Shown here: one piece after another, positions 1-7,222 of the stretch
Layout of the letters: every line of letters starts with the position of its first letter
Position numbering within the stretch: the first letter of the stretch is position 1
DNA from: Comamonadaceae bacterium
GTDB taxonomy: Bacteria; Pseudomonadota; Gammaproteobacteria; Burkholderiales; Burkholderiaceae_C
Assembly (NCBI GenBank): GCA_947483455.1
Contig: CANKNK010000049.1
Location: 1-9,403, forward strand
DNA length: 9,403 bases
Reading direction: 5' to 3'
Notes under the pieces: generated by a model
Databases searched by the model: none
The model's input: the letters and a program-made list of their open reading frames with translations, nothing else
What the model was told of the DNA's origin: nothing
Made by a program: the position numbers and the translations under genes

Positions 1-1986
1 ATTGCAGCTAACAAAGGCTTTGCCCGCTTTGTTGCGCGAAATCATGTTGTCCACGCTTGCCATAAAGCCATAGCCTGCGCTGCTGGAGATCAACAATTGC
101 GCCGTCGCCGGACCCGCAAAGTAATGCTGGATTTGCGTACCCGCTTCCAACTCGATCAGGCTAGTGAGCGGCTGCCCATCGCCGCGCCCGCCGGGCAATA
201 AGGCCACTGCCACGGAATACACCCGGCCATTGGAGCCAAAGGCCAGCAAGGTATCGACACTACGGCATTCAAAGGTGGCATACAAGGCATCGCCGGCCTT
301 GAAGGCAAAGCCCGCCGCCTCGTGGCCGTGACCGCCGCGTGCGCGTACCCAGCCTTTGTCGCTGACCACCACCGTCACCGGCTCATCAACGATTTTGATT
401 TCTGCTACCGCTTTTTTCTCGGCCTGTATCAAGGTGCGTCGTGCATCGGCAAAGGTTTTGGCGTCGGACTCGATTTCCTTGACCATTAAGCGGCGTAGGC
501 TGGCCGGGTTATCCAAAATATCTTCCAGCTTTTTCTGCTCGTCGCGCAGTTCCGCAAGCTCCTGCTCGATCTTGATCGCCTCCAGGCGCGCCAGTTGGCG
601 CAGGCGAATTTCCAGAATGTCTTCGGCCTGGCGCTCGGACAAACGAAAACGTTCCATCAAAGCACTGCGCGGCTCGTCCGACTGGCGGATGATGGCAATC
701 ACTTCGTCGATATTGAGCAGCACCAATTGCCGCCCCTCCAAGATGTGGATGCGGTCCAGCACCTTGCCCAGGCGGTGGCGGGAACGCCGCTCTACGGTGG
801 TTTGGCGAAACGCAATCCACTCGGTCAGCATCTGGCGGAAGGACTTTTGCGTTGGTCGTCCGTCCAGCCCCACCATGGTCAGGTTGATAGGGGCCGAGCT
901 TTCCAAACTGGTGTGCGCCAGCAAGGCGGTTATCAGTTCTTGTTGCTCGATGCGGCTGGTCTTGGGCTCAAACACCAAACGCACCGCCGCTTCTTTGCCC
1001 GACTCGTCACGTACCAGGTCTAGCACCGCCAGCATGCTGGCCTTGAGCTGCAGTTGGTCTTGCGACAAGGCTTTTTTGCCGGCCTTAATTTTTGGGTTGG
1101 TGAGTTCTTCAATCTCTTCGAGCACCCGCTGGCTGCTTACGCCCGGCGGCAGTTCGGTCACCACCAATTGCCACTGGCCGCGCGCCATGTCTTCGATTTT
1201 CCAGCGCGCCCGCACTTTGAGCGAGCCACGCCCGCTGCGGTAGGCCTCGGCAATATCGGCGCTGTTGCTGATGATCTGCCCGCCGCCCGGATAGTCCGGG
1301 CCGGGCACCAGGGCCAGCAATTCTTCGTCACTGGTCTTGGGGTTCTTGATCAAGGCCACGCAGGCATCGGCCACCTCGCGCAAATTGTGGCTGGGGATTT
1401 CAGTAGCCAAGCCCACCGCGATGCCGCTGGCGCCATTGAGCAGCGCAAAAGGCAGACGCGCGGGCAACTGGCTGGGCTCTTCGGTGGAGCCGTCATAGTT
1501 GGGCACAAAATCCACCGTGCCCTGGTCGATCTCATCGAGCAACAGGCTCGTGATTTTGGCCAGCCGCGCTTCGGTATAGCGCATGGCCGCTGCGCCATCG
1601 CCATCGCGCGAACCAAAATTGCCCTGCCCGTCGATCAGCGGATAACGCTGCGAAAAGTCCTGCGCCATACGCACCAAGGCGTCGTAAGCCGCCTGGTCAC
1701 CATGCGGATGAAACCGGCCGAGCACATCACCCACCACCCGCGCACTTTTGACCGGCTTGGCACCGGTGTTGTTGTTCGCGCCGCCAAAGCCCAAGCCCAT
1801 GCGGGACATGGAATACAAAATGCGCCGCTGCACCGGCTTTTGCCCGTCGCACACATCGGGCAAGGCCCGCCCTTTGACTACCGACAAGGCATATTCCAGA
1901 TAAGCGCGTTGCGCATAGGTGGCCAAATTGAGCTGGTCGTCGCTTTCGGGCGCGGCCTGCAGGTCGAGCGTGGTTTGATCGGTCAT
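1..1986 (-). CDS. parC: DNA topoisomerase IV subunit A (ParC), C-terminus cut by window edge
   Basis: Breakage-reunion subunit of topoisomerase IV, which with ParE unlinks replicated chromosomes in the cytoplasm. 662 residues are visible; against E. coli ParC (752 aa) I estimate 100-130 C-terminal residues lie beyond base 1. Seen: winged-helix motif HPHGD (residues 93-97), the active-site tyrosine in the motif RYTEAR (Tyr137, codon 1576-1578), then the coiled-coil arm and the start of the beta-pinwheel ([15 protein letters not shown]). The protein pairs with the parE gene just upstream, and I see no GyrA-box, so ParC fits better than GyrA. The start is ATG at 1984-1986: the frame has a stop at 2023-2025 and no other ATG, GTG or TTG between. 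This ATG has only a weak AAGA-like ribosome site and overlaps the stop of an 11-codon ORF (see findings). The residue equivalent to E. coli Ser80 is Gln98, and Asp102 stands at the Glu84 position. Confidence 0.97.
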   Translation of the reverse strand, partial: MTDQTTLDLQAAPESDDQLNLATYAQRAYLEYALSVVKGRALPDVCDGQKPVQRRILYSMSRMGLGFGGANNNTGAKPVKSARVVGDVLGRFHPHGDQAAYDALVRMAQDFSQRYPLIDGQGNFGSRDGDGAAAMRYTEARLAKITSLLLDEIDQGTVDFVPNYDGSTEEPSQLPARLPFALLNGASGIAVGLATEIPSHNLREVADACVALIKNPKTSDEELLALVPGPDYPGGGQIISNSADIAEAYRSGRGSLKVRARWKIEDMARGQWQLVVTELPPGVSSQRVLEEIEELTNPKIKAGKKALSQDQLQLKASMLAVLDLVRDESGKEAAVRLVFEPKTSRIEQQELITALLAHTSLESSAPINLTMVGLDGRPTQKSFRQMLTEWIAFRQTTVERRSRHRLGKVLDRIHILEGRQLVLLNIDEVIAIIRQSDEPRSALMERFRLSERQAEDILEIRLRQLARLEAIKIEQELAELRDEQKKLEDILDNPASLRRLMVKEIESDAKTFADARRTLIQAEKKAVAEIKIVDEPVTVVVSDKGWVRARGGHGHEAAGFAFKAGDALYATFECRSVDTLLAFGSNGRVYSVAVALLPGGRGDGQPLTSLIELEAGTQIQHYFAGPATAQLLISSSAGYGFMASVDNMISRNKAGKAFVSCN

Positions 1987-2018
1987 AGAAATTCTTGCAA
2001 TGGTTTTACCGTAGTCAT
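1983..2018 (-). promoter_or_regulatory. Candidate 11-codon upstream ORF coupled to parC start
   Basis: On the minus strand an ATG at 2016-2018 opens an 11-codon frame, [11 protein letters not shown]. Its TGA (1983-1985) overlaps the parC ATG (1984-1986) in the arrangement ATGA. AGGA at 2026-2029 sits 7 bases before the mini-ORF ATG, a good ribosome binding site, whereas the parC ATG itself has almost none. Inference: ribosomes may load at the mini-ORF and re-initiate at parC. The peptide is too short to be recognised as a protein, and chance cannot be excluded from one sequence. Confidence 0.3.
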
Positions 2019-2200
2019 GTATTCATCCTGGCAACCGGTCTACAAATAAAAGTTTGGAAAAAGGCTTTGTAGTTTTTCTTAGTAATCAGTGGTCTGCGTA
2101 GGCGGTGGCTAGGGGCCTGACGATTTGTCGTACCCCACCATGAGGAAGCCCCCATGCCCCCACCTCTGCCCGATCGAGATAAGCGCCACGCAAGCAAACC
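1987..2200 (-). other. parE-parC intergenic leader
   Basis: This 214-base gap separates the parE stop from the parC start on the same strand. Its middle (about 2041-2090) is AT-rich compared with the flanking genes. I see no U-tract terminator after parE, so read-through into parC is likely. I found no convincing -35/-10 pair. It holds the mini-ORF ending at 1983, a possible 46-codon frame (2015-2155) whose residues look unlike a typical protein, and a short hairpin at 2139-2156. Confidence 0.6.
2139..2156 (-). other. Short hairpin downstream of parE
   Basis: The minus-strand RNA can fold as CATGGGG, loop GCUU, CCUCAUG: seven pairs including one G-U. No run of U follows, so it is not a standard intrinsic terminator. 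The stem contains the ATG (2153-2155) of a possible 46-codon frame that has AGAGG (2163-2167) seven bases ahead of it, so the fold could hide that start. It could equally be a chance or mRNA-stabilising structure. Confidence 0.3.
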
Positions 2201-4201
2201 TCAAATATCAATCTCCACCGAATCCCCGTGCAACTCCATCAACTCGCGCCGCGCCGCCGCCTCGCCCTTGCCCATGAGTTTGGTAATCAAAGACTCCGTC
2301 GCAGAAAAATCAATCGCCCCTAAGGCCACAGGCAACAAACGGCGCGTATCCGGATTGAGCGTGGTATCCCACAATTGCTCGGCATTCATCTCGCCCAGCC
2401 CCTTGAAGCGGCTGATACTCCAAGCACCTTCACGCACACCTTCTTTGCGCAGCTTGTCCAAAATCGCGCCCATTTCGCCCGCGTCCAAGGCATAGGCTTT
2501 AGAGGCCGGTTTTTTACCCCGCGCCGGTGCATCCACCCTGAACAAGGGAGGCCGCGCCACATACACATGACCGGCCTCAATCAGCTTGGGGAAATGCCGG
2601 AAAAACAAGGTCAGCAGCAGCACCTGGATATGCGAACCATCCACGTCCGCGTCACTCAGGATGCAAACCTTGCCATAACGCAGGCCACTTAAATCAGGGG
2701 AGTCATTTGGCCCGTGCGGGTCCACGCCTATCGCGACCGAAATATCGTGAATCTCGGTATTGGCAAACAAACGGTCGCGGTCTACTTCCCAGGTGTTGAG
2801 CACTTTACCGCGCAGGGGGAGGATGGCCTGGTTTTCTTTGTCGCGCCCCATCTTGGCGCTGCCACCGGCCGAGTCACCCTCTACCAAAAACACTTCGTTA
2901 TAAGCCAGGTCGCGGCTTTCGCAATCGGTCAACTTGCCGGGCAACACGGCCACGCCCGAGCTTTTGCGCTTTTCTACTTTTTGCCCGGCGCGCTGGCGGG
3001 TTTGGGCTGCCTTAATGGCCAGTTCCGCCAGCTTTTTGCCATAGTCCACGTGCTGGTTTAACCACAGTTCCAGCGCCGGGCGCACATAGCCCGAGACCAA
3101 ACGCACGGCGTCGCGCGAGTTCAGGCGCTCCTTGATCTGCCCCTGGAACTGTGGGTCCAGGACCTTGGCCGACAACACATAACTGGCGCGTGCAAATACA
3201 TCTTCCGGCATGAGCTTGACGCCTTTGGGCAGCAAGGCGTGCATCTCGATAAAGCTTTTGACCGCGTTGAACAAACCGTCGCGCAAGCCACTTTCATGCG
3301 TGCCACCGGCGCTGGTGGGGATCAGGTTGACATAGCTCTCACGCACCGGATGGCCGTCTTCGGTAAAGGCCACACACCAGGCCGCGCCCTCGCCTTCGGC
3401 AAAACTATCGCTGTTACCGTCGGCAAAACCTTCGCCTTCGAACAGCGGGATCACCGGGTCGGCGTTAAGCGACTGCGTCAGGTAGTCGCGCAGCCCCCCT
3501 TTATAGAGCCAGGTCTGGGTTTCTTTGGTTTTTTCGTTGAACAGGGTGACTGTCACGCCAGGCATGAGCACCGCTTTGCTGCGCAGCAAGTGGGCCAGGT
3601 CGCCCATGGGCAAGGCCGAGGATTCGAAATATTTGCCGTCTGGCCAAACCCGCACTGAGGTGCCGGACTTGCGATCGCCCTCGGCCAGGGGCCGGATGCT
3701 GAGCTTTTGCGTGACGTCGCCGCCCTGAAATACCAGATGCGCCACCGCGCCTTCCCGGTAAGACGTGGCCTCCAGGCGTTTGGCCAGGGCGTTGGTCACG
3801 CTCACCCCCACGCCGTGCAGGCCGCCCGAAAAACTATAGGCGCCGCCTTTGCCCTTATCAAACTTGCCACCGGCGTGCAGGCGGGTGAACACCAGTTCGA
3901 TCACCGGCGCTTTTTCCTCGGGGTGCATACCAAAGGGTATCCCGCGCCCGTCGTCGTCAATCGTGACCGAACCATCGGTATGCAATATGACTTTGATTTT
4001 CTTGCCATGTCCGGCCAAGGCCTCGTCGGCCGCGTTGTCCAGCACTTCCTGGATAACGTGCAGCGGGTTGTCGGTGCGGGTGTACATGCCCGGGCGCTGC
4101 TTGACGGGCTCCAGTCCTTTGAGAACGCGGATCGAGCCCTCGGAATAGGCATTGGCGGCGGACTTGGTCGAGGCTAAGGGGGTGGGGGCTTTGGCTGACA
4201 T
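2201..4201 (-). CDS. parE: DNA topoisomerase IV subunit B (ParE)
   Basis: ATPase subunit of topoisomerase IV; partner of ParC. 666 aa against 630 in E. coli ParE. Seen in order: GHKL ATP-binding domain with EVLDNAADEA (catalytic Glu52, Mg-binding Asn56), DDGRGIP (83-89) and GGLHGVG (126-132); transducer domain; TOPRIM domain with EGDSAGG (441-447, Glu441), PLRGK (462-466) and DADVDGSH (517-524); then RFKGLGEM (598-605). There is no long insert of the kind found in Gram-negative GyrB, and parC follows, so this is ParE. A short acidic repeat, FEGEG then FAEGEG (254-272), lies in the transducer. ATG at 4199-4201 is used because the ATPase domain begins about 20 residues later; no ribosome site is visible upstream, and TACAAT lies only 8 bases ahead. 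An SOS-like palindrome lies 30 bases upstream. The gene is complete. Confidence 0.98.
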   Translation of the reverse strand: MSAKAPTPLASTKSAANAYSEGSIRVLKGLEPVKQRPGMYTRTDNPLHVIQEVLDNAADEALAGHGKKIKVILHTDGSVTIDDDGRGIPFGMHPEEKAPVIELVFTRLHAGGKFDKGKGGAYSFSGGLHGVGVSVTNALAKRLEATSYREGAVAHLVFQGGDVTQKLSIRPLAEGDRKSGTSVRVWPDGKYFESSALPMGDLAHLLRSKAVLMPGVTVTLFNEKTKETQTWLYKGGLRDYLTQSLNADPVIPLFEGEGFADGNSDSFAEGEGAAWCVAFTEDGHPVRESYVNLIPTSAGGTHESGLRDGLFNAVKSFIEMHALLPKGVKLMPEDVFARASYVLSAKVLDPQFQGQIKERLNSRDAVRLVSGYVRPALELWLNQHVDYGKKLAELAIKAAQTRQRAGQKVEKRKSSGVAVLPGKLTDCESRDLAYNEVFLVEGDSAGGSAKMGRDKENQAILPLRGKVLNTWEVDRDRLFANTEIHDISVAIGVDPHGPNDSPDLSGLRYGKVCILSDADVDGSHIQVLLLTLFFRHFPKLIEAGHVYVARPPLFRVDAPARGKKPASKAYALDAGEMGAILDKLRKEGVREGAWSISRFKGLGEMNAEQLWDTTLNPDTRRLLPVALGAIDFSATESLITKLMGKGEAAARRELMELHGDSVEIDI

Positions 4202-4209
4202 GGACGCAG

Positions 4210-4238
4210 ATTGTAGTGCGAAAGGCCTTATTTAACTG
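4210..4238 (-). promoter_or_regulatory. Candidate parE promoter, near-leaderless
   Basis: On the minus strand TACAAT (bases 4210-4215) matches the sigma70 -10 box at 5 of 6 positions. The hexamer 17 bases further up (4233-4238, CAGTTA) is a poor -35 and falls in the SOS-like palindrome. Only 8 bases separate TACAAT from the parE ATG, so a transcript starting at the usual distance would have almost no 5' leader. This fits the missing ribosome site, but the weak -35 keeps confidence low. Confidence 0.3.
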
Positions 4239-4255
4239 TATATAAATCCAGTTAA
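4232..4255. promoter_or_regulatory. Putative LexA (SOS) box between parE and the MFS gene
   Basis: The arms TTAACTG (4232-4238) and CAGTTAA (4249-4255) are perfect inverted repeats around a 10-base AT-rich centre. The core CTGTATATAAATCCAG (4236-4251) fits the LexA half-site pattern CTGT-N8-ACAG with one mismatch. Bases 4234-4253 match the 20-base E. coli consensus at 16 positions by my count. This CTGT-N8-ACAG type of box is the usual LexA target in gamma- and most betaproteobacteria. It lies in the 84-base divergent region, so a bound repressor could affect parE, the MFS-led run, or both. The alternative is the operator of another dimeric regulator. Confidence 0.6.
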
Positions 4256-4285
4256 TCCTACAAGACGATCGTCGCCCGTGCAGCC

Positions 4286-5572
4286 ATGCCCAAGCTGACC
4301 TTGCGCTCTGGACCGGAGCAACTGGCTATATTCGAGGGCATGCAACATACCACTGTGACTCCCGCGCCGCTGTCTACCTTTCAGGTTTTGGCCTGCGGGG
4401 CAGCGATCGTGACCCTGTCGATGGGCATACGCCACGGCTTTGGCCTTTGGCTGCAACCGATGACGCAGGCACACGACTGGACACGCCAGATTTACGCCCT
4501 TGCCATGGCGATTCAAAATTTGTCTTGGGGCTTAGCCGGTGTGTTTGTAGGTATGGTGGCGGACCGATTCGGCGCCTTCAAGGTCTTGCTTGCCGGAGGC
4601 CTGGTGTACGCGCTGGGTCTGGTGGGTATGGCCCATGCCGACACGCCGCTGCAACTGATGGTCAGCGCCGGTCTGATGCTGGGCATTGCCCAGGCCGGCA
4701 CCACCTACGCCGTTGTCTATGGCGTGATCGCCCGCAACGTGCCCGCCGAGCGACGGTCCTGGGCGATGGGCGTGGCTGCGGCGGCCGGCTCTTTCGGGCA
4801 ATTTTTCATGGTCCCCATTGAGGGGGGGCTGATCGACGGCCTGGGCTGGCAAAACGCTCTGCTTGGCTTGGCGGGCTTAGCCCTACTGATACTGCCACTG
4901 GCACGCGGCTTAAGGGAGCCAGGCTTTGTAGGTGACGCGCCGCCACCACGCGAACAAAGCATTTTGCAAGCGCTGGCAGAAGCCTTTCGCTACCCCAGCT
5001 TCCAACTCTTGATGGCCGGGTATTTTGTCTGTGGGTTTCAAGTCGTTTTCATTGGCGTGCACATGCCAAGCTACCTAAAAGACCAAGGCCTGACGCCGCA
5101 AGTGGCCAGTTATGCGCTGGCACTGGTGGGACTGTTCAATATTTTTGGCACCTATATGTCCGGCGCATTGGGTCAGCGCATGCCCAAGCGGCTGATTCTT
5201 TCCTTCATTTATTTCGCACGTGCTGTCGTTATCGCGATTTTCATCAGCGTGCCGCTCTCGCCCACCAGCGTTTATATCTTCAGTGCGGTGATGGGCCTGC
5301 TATGGCTGTCCACCGTGCCCGCCACCAACGCCACGATTGCGCAGATATTCGGTGTGGCGCATTTGTCGATGCTGAGCGGCTTTGTATTTTTAAGCCACCA
5401 GGTTGGTTCATTTTTGGGCGTTTGGCTAGGTGGCTATTTGTACGACAGCACCGGCAGTTATGACGTAGCCTGGTACCTCGCGATTGCACTGGGCGTATTT
5501 GCCGGCTTGGTGAACCTGCCGGTCAAAGAATCGCCCATTGCCCGCGCCCCCGTTCTGAGTCCGGCCCATTGA
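4286..5572 (+). CDS. Major facilitator superfamily transporter, substrate unknown
   Basis: Predicted inner-membrane secondary transporter, up to 428 aa, with about 12 hydrophobic segments from residue 31 to 410. MFS motif A is clear between helices 2 and 3: GMVADRFGAFKV (89-100, Asp93, Arg94). A hydrophilic loop at about residues 208-232 (REPGFVGDAPPPREQ) separates the two six-helix halves, as is usual. The N-terminal half is similar in style to monocarboxylate/OFA-like MFS proteins, but I cannot name a substrate. Start: ATG 4286 is the first in frame but has no ribosome site. Met19 (ATG at 4340) is a realistic alternative giving 410 aa, with GAGG just ahead though too close to be ideal, and the first 18 residues look unlike the family. 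The gene opens the plus-strand run, just downstream of the SOS-like box; the next gene starts 2 bases after its stop. Confidence 0.9.
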   Translation: MPKLTLRSGPEQLAIFEGMQHTTVTPAPLSTFQVLACGAAIVTLSMGIRHGFGLWLQPMTQAHDWTRQIYALAMAIQNLSWGLAGVFVGMVADRFGAFKVLLAGGLVYALGLVGMAHADTPLQLMVSAGLMLGIAQAGTTYAVVYGVIARNVPAERRSWAMGVAAAAGSFGQFFMVPIEGGLIDGLGWQNALLGLAGLALLILPLARGLREPGFVGDAPPPREQSILQALAEAFRYPSFQLLMAGYFVCGFQVVFIGVHMPSYLKDQGLTPQVASYALALVGLFNIFGTYMSGALGQRMPKRLILSFIYFARAVVIAIFISVPLSPTSVYIFSAVMGLLWLSTVPATNATIAQIFGVAHLSMLSGFVFLSHQVGSFLGVWLGGYLYDSTGSYDVAWYLAIALGVFAGLVNLPVKESPIARAPVLSPAH

Positions 5573-5574
5573 CG

Positions 5575-5736
5575 ATGGACGAGCAAGACGCCGTAACCGG
5601 GCGGGTGCGGGCCGTGTACCTGCGACGCTTATCGCTAAGTCTGGCTTTGGCCGCCATGCTAGGCGGCGTGTTTTATTTGTATAGCAATCCGCAACTGGTG
5701 ATCATGCTCACCGATCAGTTGTGGGCTTGTTTCTAG
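5575..5736 (+). CDS. Small single-helix membrane protein, 53 aa
   Basis: A short frame begins 2 bases after the transporter stop, with ATG at 5575-5577 and TAG at 5734-5736. It encodes a charged N-terminus (MDEQDAVTGRVRAVYLRR), one hydrophobic helix at about residues 19-37, then SNPQLV and a C-terminus ending LWACF. The basic RVRAVYLRR before the helix suggests the N-terminus stays in the cytoplasm (positive-inside rule). It has no ribosome site of its own, so translation is probably coupled to the upstream gene. Its protein-like layout and the way it fills the gap between two genes argue that it is real. I do not recognise a function; a role as partner of the transporter is only a guess from position. 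Confidence 0.6.
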   Translation: MDEQDAVTGRVRAVYLRRLSLSLALAAMLGGVFYLYSNPQLVIMLTDQLWACF

Positions 5737-5772
5737 CCCGGCCTATCCGCCGCTGATGAAAGTCTTCTCCCT

Positions 5773-6609
5773 ATGAACACCGCAATCCCAGCCGACTTGC
5801 AAGTCGTCGTCATCACCGGCGCCTCCGATGGCATAGGCGCGGAAATGGCGCGCCAACTGGCGCAGCGCCATGGTGCCAAGCTCGGCCTGGTGTTAGCGGC
5901 GCGCTCGCAACATGGGCTGGAAAGCACAGCAAGCCACTGCCGTGGGTTGGGCGCGCATTGCCTGGTGGTGCCCACCGATGTAGCCCAAGAAAACCAATGC
6001 CGCGCGCTGATTGCGCAAGCAGTCAAGCATTTCGGGCACATCGACACGCTGGTCAATAACGCAGGGGTATCGGCGCAAGCAATATTTGCCGACGTTCAGG
6101 CCGAAGATTTGCATTGGTACCAGCAACTGATGCAGGTGAATTTGTGGGGTAGCGTGTGGTGTACCCACGAGGCGCTGCCGCACCTCAAAGCGCGCAAGGG
6201 CCGGATCGTGGCCGTATCCTCGCTGGCTGGCCTGATCGGGGTGCCGGGGCGCACGGCCTACAGCGCCACCAAATTTGCCATGACCGGTTTTTTCGAGGCA
6301 CTGCGCTCGGAACTAGCGCCAAACGGTGTGAGCGTGACCACCGCCTTTCCCGGCGTGGTGCTGACGCAAATCCGCTACCACGGCCTCAACGCCAAGGGCG
6401 AGACTGCCGGCAGCAGCGGTTTACGTGAAGACCATGGCATGAGCGTCGCCCAATGCGTGCGGCTCATCATCACAGGAATGCAGGCGCGCGAGCGGGAAGT
6501 AGTCATGACCACCGCGGGCAAGTTCGGCCGTTTTATCAAATTGATAGCGCCTGGCATCGTCGAGCGCATGGCGATGAATGCGCTCAAAGACGAGGTCAAG
6601 CCCCGATGA
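5773..6609 (+). CDS. Short-chain dehydrogenase/reductase (SDR) family oxidoreductase
   Basis: Classical SDR, 278 aa, expected to be a cytosolic NAD(P)-dependent oxidoreductase on an alcohol or carbonyl substrate I cannot name. Rossmann cofactor motif TGASDGIG at 15-22, NNAG at 95-98, and the full catalytic tetrad Asn123, Ser150, Tyr163, Lys167 (YSATK) with the usual spacing. Arg44 after the second strand (AARS) leans towards NADPH. The C-terminal part (PGVVLTQI, then MSVAQCVRLI, then a hydrophobic/basic tail from about 250) resembles the DHRS7-like branch, and the tail might touch the membrane. ATG 5773 is the start that puts the first strand at the normal place; no good ribosome site precedes it. 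The gene lies 36 bases after the small membrane protein gene and overlaps the methyltransferase by 4 bases. Confidence 0.95.
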   Translation: MNTAIPADLQVVVITGASDGIGAEMARQLAQRHGAKLGLVLAARSQHGLESTASHCRGLGAHCLVVPTDVAQENQCRALIAQAVKHFGHIDTLVNNAGVSAQAIFADVQAEDLHWYQQLMQVNLWGSVWCTHEALPHLKARKGRIVAVSSLAGLIGVPGRTAYSATKFAMTGFFEALRSELAPNGVSVTTAFPGVVLTQIRYHGLNAKGETAGSSGLREDHGMSVAQCVRLIITGMQAREREVVMTTAGKFGRFIKLIAPGIVERMAMNALKDEVKPR

Positions 6610-7175
6610 ATCCACACCATGACGGGCCGCTGGCAGAGCCCTCGCCTTGGTTGGTACGTTGGGCGCACTTGCTAGCACCACAATCCCGGGTGCTTGATGT
6701 GGCCTGCGGCAGCGGCCGGCATTTGCACTACATGCACAGCCTGGGCCACCGAGTCACGGGCGTAGACCTCGATACCAGCACAGCGCAGGCTTTAGCGCCG
6801 AACAGCGAGTGCATCCAGGCCGACCTGGAGAACCAGCCCTGGCCGCTGCATGACGAGCAAGGCCCCCGGCTATTTGACGCGGTACTGGTTTGTAATTACC
6901 TGTGGCGCCCCTTGTGGCCCACCCTGCTGGCCAGTCTGGCGCCCGGCGGCGTGCTTCTTTACGAAACCTTTGCATCCGGCCAAGAACAATGGGGTAGACC
7001 GCGCAACCCCGACTTCCTTTTGCAGCCTGGCGAGTTATTAGACCGCTGCCAGGCCTTGCACGTGGTGGCCTACGAGTGCGGATTAGAAGAGGGCCCACCA
7101 CGCGTGGTACAGCGAATTGCCGCGATGCGCAGCGGGGCAAGTGGGTTTGCGGCTTCGCCTGCCCCGCTAAAATGA
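6606..7175 (+). CDS. Class I SAM-dependent methyltransferase
   Basis: 189 aa with a seven-strand methyltransferase fold. Motif I VLDVACGSGRHL (29-40) binds S-adenosylmethionine; VTGVDLD (50-56) carries the acidic residue for the ribose; QADLE (71-75), FDAVLVCNYLW (90-100) and LAPGGVLLYET (111-121) are the later motifs. The substrate is unknown; the small size and lack of extra domains suggest a small-molecule enzyme, possibly TehB-like, but this is weak. The same frame stays open upstream to an ATG at 6453 inside the SDR gene; I reject that start because the extra 51 residues lie wholly in SDR coding sequence and are not methyltransferase-like. ATG 6606 overlaps the SDR stop as ATGA, the sign of coupled translation. 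The C-terminal ten or so residues are low-complexity Ala/Ser/Pro. Confidence 0.92.
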   Translation: MNPHHDGPLAEPSPWLVRWAHLLAPQSRVLDVACGSGRHLHYMHSLGHRVTGVDLDTSTAQALAPNSECIQADLENQPWPLHDEQGPRLFDAVLVCNYLWRPLWPTLLASLAPGGVLLYETFASGQEQWGRPRNPDFLLQPGELLDRCQALHVVAYECGLEEGPPRVVQRIAAMRSGASGFAASPAPLK

Positions 7176-7187
7176 TCCGCTCTCACC

Positions 7188-7214
7188 TTGCCGCGCGCGC
7201 GGCCCATTTATAGA
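7188..7214 (+). promoter_or_regulatory. Candidate dapA promoter with CG palindrome
   Basis: TTGCCG (7188-7193) and TATAGA (7209-7214) are 15 bases apart, slightly short for sigma70. The spacer holds most of a perfect 14-base palindrome, GCCGCGCGCGCGGC (7190-7203). TATAGA ends 8 bases before the dapA ATG, so a transcript from here would have nearly no leader. dapA could equally be read only from upstream promoters. Confidence 0.25.
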
Positions 7215-7222
7215 AACGTCCC

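Noticed and set aside
356..2049. Long plus-strand open frames (356-1243, 595-1023, 1054-2049) in the parC region
   Set aside because: They lie antisense to parC, whose protein is recognisable throughout with its motifs. The plus-strand products are rich in Arg/Ser or His/Gln in the way typical of reverse-strand shadows of GC-rich genes.
2015..2197. 60-codon minus-strand frame from TTG 2197 in the parE-parC gap as a protein gene
   Set aside because: Start is a TTG with no ribosome site, residues are Trp/Arg-rich and unlike a known family, and the region is AT-rich. Kept only as part of the leader-chain finding.
4222..4229. AAGGCCTT palindrome near the parE start
   Set aside because: Eight bases only, expected by chance, and not positioned like a known operator.
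5756..5776. Six-codon frame MKVFSL ending in an ATGA overlap with the SDR start, like the parC mini-ORF
   Set aside because: It has no ribosome binding site and is so short that the overlap is easily chance.
6453..6605. N-terminal extension of the methyltransferase into the SDR gene
   Set aside because: The added residues come from out-of-frame SDR coding sequence, and the ATGA start at 6606 gives the normal length for the fold.
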